Positions 56,901-64,000 of a stretch of 64,000 nucleotides of DNA are shown here, piece by piece. The notes beneath the pieces are model-generated. The model did no database searches, was not told where the DNA came from, and worked only from the letters and a program-made list of their open reading frames with translations. The position numbers and the translations under genes were made by a program. How positions within the stretch are numbered: position 1 is the first letter of the stretch; the number at the start of each line of letters is the position of its first letter. The stretch lies in assembly GCF_964340395.1 (NCBI RefSeq), contig NC_135557.1, positions 1,031,646-1,095,645 on the forward strand, read 5' to 3'. Origin of the DNA: Glandiceps talaboti (taxonomy: Eukaryota > Hemichordata > Enteropneusta > Spengelidae).

Positions 56901-59900
56901 AGTAGGGTAGTATTACAGTACATGCACAGTAGGGTAGTATTACAGTACATACACAGTAGGGTAGTATTACAGTACATACACAGTAGGGTAGTATTACAGT
57001 ACATACACAGTAGGGTAGTATTACAGTACATACACAGTAGTGTAGTATTACAGTACATACACAGTAGGGTAGTATTATAGTACATACACAGTAGGGTAGT
57101 ATTACATTACATACACAGTAGGGTAGTATTACAGTACATACACAGTAGGATAGTATTACAGTACATACACAGTAGGGTAGTATTACAGTACATACACAGT
57201 AGGGTAGTATTACATTACATACACAGTAGGGTAGTATTACAGTACATGCAATGTAGGGTAGGATTACAGTACATACACAGTAGGGTAGTATTACAGTACA
57301 TACACAGTAGGGTAGTATTACATTACATACACAGTAGGGTAGTATTACAGTACATACACAGTAGGGTAGTATTACAGTACATGCACAGTAGGGTAGGATT
57401 ACAGTACATACACAGTAGGGTACTATTACAGTACATACACAGTAGGGTAGTATTACAGTACATGCACAGTAGGGTAGTATTACATTACATACACAGTAGG
57501 GTAGTATTACAGTACATACACAGTAGGGTAGTATTACAGTACATACACAGTAGGGTAGTATTACAGTACATACACAGTAGGGTAGTATTACAGTACATGC
57601 ACAGTAGGGTAGTATTACAGTACATACACAGTAGGGTAGTATTACAGTACATACACAGTAGGGTAGTATTACATTACATACACAGTAGGGTAGTATTACA
57701 GTACATACACAGTAGGGTAGTATTACAGTACATACACAGTAGGGTAGTATTACAGTACATGCACAGTAGGGTAGTATTACAGTACATACACAGTAGGGTA
57801 GTATTATAGTACATACACAGTAGGGTAGTATTACATTACATACACAGTAGGGTAGTATTACAGTACATACACAGTAGGGTAGTATTACAGTACATGCACA
57901 GTAGGGTAGTATTACAGTACATGCACAGTAGGGTAGTATTACAGTACATACACAGTAGGGTAGTATTATAGTACATACACAGTAGGGTAGTATTACAGTA
58001 CATACACAGTAGTGTAGTATTACAGTACATACACAGTAGTGTAGTATTACAGTACATACACAGTAGGGTAGTATTATAGTACATACACAGTAGGGTAGTA
58101 TTACAGTACATACACAGTAGGATAGTATTACAGTACATACACAGTAGGGTAGTATTATAGTACATACACAGTAGTGTAGTATTACAGTACATACACAGTA
58201 GGGTAGTATTACAGTACATGCACAGTAGGGTAGTATTACATTACATACACAGTAGGGTAGTATTACAGTACATACACAGTAGGATAGTATTACAGTACAT
58301 ACACAGTAGGGTAGTATTACAGTACATACACAGTAGGGTAGTATTATAGTACATACACAGTAGGGTAGTATTACAGTACATACACAGTAGTGTAGTATTA
58401 CAGTACATACACAGTAGTGTACTATTACAGTACATACACAGTAGGGTAGTATTACAGTACATACACAGTAGGGTAGTATTACAGTACATGCACAGTAGGG
58501 TAGTATTACATTACATACACAGTAGGGTAGTATTACAGTACATACACAGTATGGTAGTATTATAGTACATACACAGTAGGGTAGTATTACAGTACATACA
58601 CAGTAGTGTAGTATTACAGTACATACACAGTAGGGTAGTATTACAGTACATACACAGTAGTGTAGTATTACAGTACATACACAGTAGTGTAGTATTACAG
58701 TACATACACAGTAGGATAGTATTATAGTACATACACAGTAGTGTAGTATTATAGTACATACACAGTAGGGTAGTATTACAGTACATACACAGTAGGGTAG
58801 TATTATAGTACATACACAGTAGGGTGGTATTACAGTACATACACAGTAGGGTAGTATTACAGTACATACACAGTAGTGTAGTATTACAGTACATACACAG
58901 TAGGATAGTATTATAGTACATACACAGTAGGATAGTATTACAGTACATACACAGTAGGGTAGTATTATAGTACATACACAGTAGGATAGTATTACAGTAC
59001 ATACACAGTAGGGTAGTATTATAGTACATACACAGTAGGGTAGTATTATAGTACATACACAGTAGGGTAGTATTATAGTACATACACAGTAGGGTAGTAT
59101 TACAGTACATACACAGTAGGGTAGTATTACATTACATACACAGTAGGGTAGTATTATAGTACATACACAGTAGGGTAGTATTACAGTACATACACAGTAG
59201 GGTAGTATTACAGTACATACACAGTAGGGTAGTATTACAGTACATACACAGTAGGGTAGTATTATAGTACATACACAGTAGGGTAGTATTACAGTACATA
59301 CACAGTAGGGTAGTATTACAGTACATACACAGTAGGGTAGTATTACAGTACATACACAGTAGGGTAGTATTACAGTACATACACAGTAGGGTAGTATTAC
59401 AGTACATACACAGTAGGGTAGTATTATAGTACATACACAGTAGGGTAGTATTATAGTACATACACAGTAGGGTAGTATTACAGTACATACACAGTAGGGT
59501 AGTATTACAGTACATACACAGTAGGGTAGTATTATAGTACATACACAGTAGGGTAGTATTATAGTACATACACAGTAGGGTAGTATTACAGTACATACAC
59601 AGTAGGGTAGTATTACAGTACATACACAGTAGGGTAGTATTACAGTACATACACAGTAGGGTAGTATTACAGTACATACACAGTAGGGTAGTATTATAGT
59701 ACATACACAGTAGGGTAGTATTACAGTACATACACAGTAGGGTAGTATTACAGTACATACACAGTAGGGTAGTATTACAGTACATACACAGTAGGGTAGT
59801 ATTACAGTACATACACAGTAGGGTAGTATTACAGTACATACACAGTAGGGTAGTATTATAGTACATACACAGTAGGGTAGTATTACAGTACATGCACAGT

Positions 59901-62900
59901 AGGGTAGTATTACAGTACATACACAGTAGGGTAGTATTATAGTACATACACAGTAGGATAGTATTACAGTACATACACAGTAGGGTTGTATTACAGTACA
60001 TGCACAGTAGTGTAGTATTACAGTACATACACAGTAGGGTAGTATTACAGTACATGCACAGTAGGGTAGTATTACAGTACATACACAGTAGTGTAGTATT
60101 ACAGTACATACACAGTAGGGTAGTATTACAGTACATACACAGTAGGATAGTATTACAGTACATACACAGTAGGGTAGTATTACAGTACATGCACAGTAGG
60201 GTAGTATTACAGTACATACACAGTAGTGTAGTATTACAGTACATACACAGTAGTGTAGTATTACAGTACATACACAGTAGGATAGTATTACAGTACATAC
60301 ACAGTAGGGTAGTATTACAGTACATGCACAGTAGTGTAGTATTACAGTACATACACAGTAGTGTAGTATTACAGTACATACACAGTAGGGTAGTATTACA
60401 GTACATACACAGTAGGATAGTATTACAGTACATACACAGTAGGGTAGTATTACAGTACATGCACAGTAGGGTAGTATTACAGTACATACACAGTAGGGTA
60501 GTATTACAGTACATACACAGTAGGGTAGTATTACAGTACATACACAGTAGGGTAGTATTATAGTACATACACAGTAGGATAGTATTACAGTACATACACA
60601 GTAGGGTAGTATTACAGTACATACACAGTAGGGTAGTATTACAGTACATGCACAGTAGGGTAGTATTACAGTACATACACAGTAGTGTAGTATTACAGTA
60701 CATACACAGTAGGGTAGTATTACAGTACATACACAGTAGGGTTGTATTACAGTACATACACAGTAGTGTAGTATTATAGTACATACACAGTAGGGTAGGA
60801 TTACAGTACATACACAGTAGGGTAGTATTACAGTACATACACAGTAGGGTAGTATTACAGTACATACACAGTAGGGTAGTATTACATTACATACACAGTA
60901 GGGTAGTATTATAGTACATACACAGTAGGATAGTATTATAGTACATGCACAGTAGGGTAGTATTACAGTACATACACAGTAGGGTAGTATTACAGTACAT
61001 ACACAGTAGGGTAGTATTATAGTACATACACAGTAGGGTAGTATTACAGTACATACACAGTAGGGTAGTATTACAGTACATACACAGTAGGGTAGTATTA
61101 CAGTACATACACAGTAGGGTAGTATTATAGTACATACACAGTAGGGTAGTATTATAGTACATACACAGTAGGGTAGTATTACAGTACATACACAGTAGGG
61201 TATACGTAGTATTACAGTACATACACAGTAGGATAGTATTACAGTACATACACAGTAGGGTAGTATTACAGTACATACACAGTAGGATAGTATTGCAGTA
61301 CATACACAGTAGGGTAGTGTTACAGTACATACACAGTAGGGTAGTGTTACAGTACATGCACAGTAGGGTAGTATTACAGTACATACACAGTAGGGTAGTA
61401 TTACAGTACATACACAGTAGGGTAGTATTACAGTACATACACAGTAGGGTAGTATTACAGTACATACACAGTAGGGTAGTATTACAGTACATACACAGTA
61501 GGGTAGTATTACAGTACATACACAGTAGGGTAGTATTACAGTACATACACAGTAGGGTAGTATTACAGTACATACACAGTAGGGTAGTATTACAGTACAT
61601 ACACAGTAGGATAGTATTACAGTACATACACAGTAGGGTAGTATTACAGTACATACACAGTAGGGTAGTATTACAGTACATACACAGTAGGGTAGTGTTA
61701 CAGTACATACACAGTAGGGTAGTATTACAGTACATGCACAGTAGGGTAGTATTACAGTACATACACAGTAGGGTAGTATTACAGTACATACACAGTAGGG
61801 TAGTATTACAGTACATACACAGTAGGGTAGTATTACAGTACATACACAGTAGGATAGTATTACAGTACATGCACAGTAGGGTAGTATTACAGTACATACA
61901 CAGTAGGGTATTATTACAGTACATACACAGTAGGGTAGTATTACAGTACATACACAGTAGGGTAGTATTATAGTACATACACAGTAGGGTAGTATTATAG
62001 TACATACACAGTAGGGTAGTATTACAGTACATACACAGTAGGGTAGTATTACAGTACATACACAGTAGGGTAGTATTACAGTACATACACAGTAGGGTAG
62101 TATTACAGTACATGCACAGTAGGGTAGTATTACAGTACATACACAGTAGGGTAGTATTACAGTACATACACAGTAGGGTAGTATTATAGTACATACACAG
62201 TAGGGTAGTATTACAGTACATACACAGTAGGGTAGTATTACAGTACATACACAGTAGGGTAGTATTACAGTACATACACAGTAGGGTAGTATTATAGTAC
62301 ATACACAGTAGGGTAGTATTACAGTACATACACAGTAGGGTAGTATTATAGTACATACACAGTAGGGTAGTATTATAGTACATACACAGTAGGGTAGTAT
62401 TACAGTACATACACAGTAGGGTAGTATTACAGTACATACACAGTAGGGTAGTATTACAGTACATACACAGTAGTGTAGTATTACAGTACATACACAGTAG
62501 TGTAGTATTACAGTACATACACAGTAGTGTAGTATTATAGTACATACACAGTAGGGTGGTATTACAGTACATACACAGTAGGGTAGTATTACAGTACATA
62601 CACAGTAGGGTAGTATTACAGTACATACACAGTAGGGTAGTATTATAGTACATGCACAGTAGGGTAGTATTACAGTACATACACAGTAGGGTAGTATTAC
62701 AGTACATACACAGTAGGGTAGTATTACAGTACATGCACAGTAGGGTAGTATTACATTACATACACAGTAGGGTAGTATTATAGTACATACACAGTAGGGT
62801 AGTATTACAGTACATACACAGTAGGGTAGTATTACAGTACATACACAGTAGGGTAGTATTACAGTACATGCACAGTAGGGTAGTATTACAGTACATACAC

Positions 62901-63576
62901 AGTAGGGTAGTATTACAGTACATACACAGTAGGGTAGTATTATAGTACATACACAGTAGGGTAGTATTACAGTACATACACAGTAGGGTAGTATTACAGT
63001 ACATACACAGTAGGGTAGTATTACAGTACATACACAGTAGGGTAGTATTATAGTACATACACAGTAGGGTAGTATTACAGTACATACACAGTAGGGTAGT
63101 ATTACAGTACATACACAGTAGGGTAGTATTACAGTACATACACAGTAGGGTAGTATTACAGTACATGCACAGTAGGGTAGTATTACAGTACATACACAGT
63201 AGGGTAGTATTACAGTACATACACAGTAGGGTAGTATTATAGTACATACACAGTAGGGTAGTATTACAGTACATACACAGTAGTGTAGTATTACAGTACA
63301 TACACAGTAGGGTAGTATTACAGTACATACACAGTAGGGTAGTATTATAGTACATACACAGTAGGGTAGTATTACAGTACATACACAGTAGGGTAGTATT
63401 ACAGTACATACACAGTAGGGTAGTATTACAGTACATACACAGTAGGGTAGTATTACAGTACATACACAGTAGGATAGTATTACAGTACATACACAGTAGG
63501 GTAGTATTACAGTACATACACAATAGGGTAGTATTATAGTACATACACAGTAGGGTAGTAGTACAGTACATACACA
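53962..63576. repeat. 9.6-kb array of 27-bp units
   Basis: About 355 copies of ACAGTACATACACAGTAGGG plus TAGTATT. Frequent single-base variants: ATAGT for ACAGT, ATTACAT for AGTACAT, GTGTAGT and GATAGT for GGTAGT, and ATGCAC for ATACAC. A single irregular unit near 61200 carries 6 extra bases. The 3211-codon minus frame and its overlapping companions arise because a 27-bp unit without stops repeats; they are not genes. Lies in GK intron 5. Confidence 0.97.
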
Positions 63577-63632
63577 GTAGGGTAGCATTACAGTACATGC
63601 ACAGTAAATACCTTTAAACTTTGTGCAAATTC
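63577..63632. repeat. Right 56-bp inverted repeat of intron 5 array
   Basis: Perfect complement of 53906-53961. With a mismatch allowed, pairing continues a few bases outward (CAGTTATTG against TTTAACAG). Confidence 0.95.
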
Positions 63633-64000
63633 AGTTATTGAAATACCTCTAAACTTACCTCTAAATTTGCCTACTAAACTTTGTACCAATTCTTTTATTG
63701 AAATACATCTAAACTTATCTCTAAACTTACCTGTAAACTTTGTACTAATTCTGTTATTGAAATAACTCTAAACTTACCTCTAAACTTACCTGTAAACTTT
63801 GTACCAATTCTGTTATTTAAATAACTCTAAACTTACCTGTAAACTTACCTGTAAACTTTGTACCAATTCTGTTATTGAAATAACTCTAAACTTATCTCTA
63901 AACTTACCTGTAAACTTTGTACCAATTCTGTTATTGAAATAACTCTAAACTTACCTCTAAACTTACCTGTAAACTTTGTACCAATTCTGTTATTGAAATA
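63633..64000. repeat. 59-bp minisatellite, runs off the window
   Basis: About six copies of CCTGTAAACTTTGTACCAAT, TCTGTTATTGAAATAACTCT and AAACTTACCTCTAAACTTA, becoming more regular to the right. The AAACTTTGTGCAAATTCAG part of the right inverted repeat is its first, diverged unit. Confidence 0.9.

Noticed and set aside
42213-63576. Idea that all GK intronic arrays are multiples of three because they are translated
   Set aside because: 24, 39, 30 and 27 fit, but the intron 1 (29 bp) and other intron 2 arrays (52, 62, 151 bp) do not. The boundary-derived frames also stop (intron 3) or carry frame-shifting indels (intron 4).
53953-63588. A 3211-codon minus-strand open frame (I-L-P-Y-C-V-C-T-V repeats)
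   Set aside because: It is the translation of a stop-free 27-bp satellite; other frames and the opposite strand are open too, and it lies in GK intron 5. No non-repeat coding start or end.

Overview
The window is eukaryotic: low coding density, GT-AG introns, LINE remnants, MITE-like DNA elements and a very large tandem-repeat load. The one securely recognised gene is the 5' part of a glycerol kinase (GK) on the + strand. Five exons (26672-26743, 28962-29035, 42028-42212, 43822-44039, 53634-53743) join in phase into the first 219 codons, and the gene runs off the right edge. Its residue pattern is of animal GK type. The host looks like a marine invertebrate. Amphioxus (Branchiostoma) is my leading guess, because minisatellites that reiterate exon-intron boundaries and CR1-like LINEs are, as I recall (unverified), described there. 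This is inference.

Layout. 0-11 kb: a LINE 3' end, a 2.6-kb foldback element (2048-4612), a 52-bp minisatellite, two palindromes or MITEs, and a 100-bp minisatellite split by a 1.4-kb hAT-like element. 11-16.7 kb: exon-like islands too short for a simple ORF search, namely a phase-matched pair at 11182-11255 and 13462-13568, one exon at 14538-14645, and a possible terminal exon at 16532-16597. They sit among arrays built of 11-bp modules that occur in both orientations. 15.9-26.3 kb: three minus-strand exon-like blocks that resemble a CARF (ALS2CR8)-type domain, separated by a 7.5-kb array of 46-bp units. 26.5-64 kb: GK with introns of 2.2, 13.0, 1.6, 9.6 and more than 10.2 kb.

The most unusual structure is inside GK. 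Intron 3 is mostly about 60 copies of a 24-bp unit that reproduces the end of exon 3 with its GTAAGT donor. The 5' 3 kb of intron 4 is about 77 copies of a 39-bp (13-codon) unit that reproduces the last codons of exon 4 with its GTATGT donor. The remaining 6.6 kb of intron 4 is about 220 copies of a 30-bp unit whose final copy runs into the exon 5 acceptor. Intron 4 is therefore almost wholly tandem repeat, apparently seeded from both of its splice sites. Intron 5 holds about 355 copies of a 27-bp unit bracketed by perfect 56-bp inverted repeats. The very long open frames across these arrays come from stop-free repeats and are not genes.

No rRNA, tRNA, CRISPR or prokaryotic feature was seen. 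Exon calls other than GK rest on splice signals, frame phase and protein-like composition only, and are marked accordingly.
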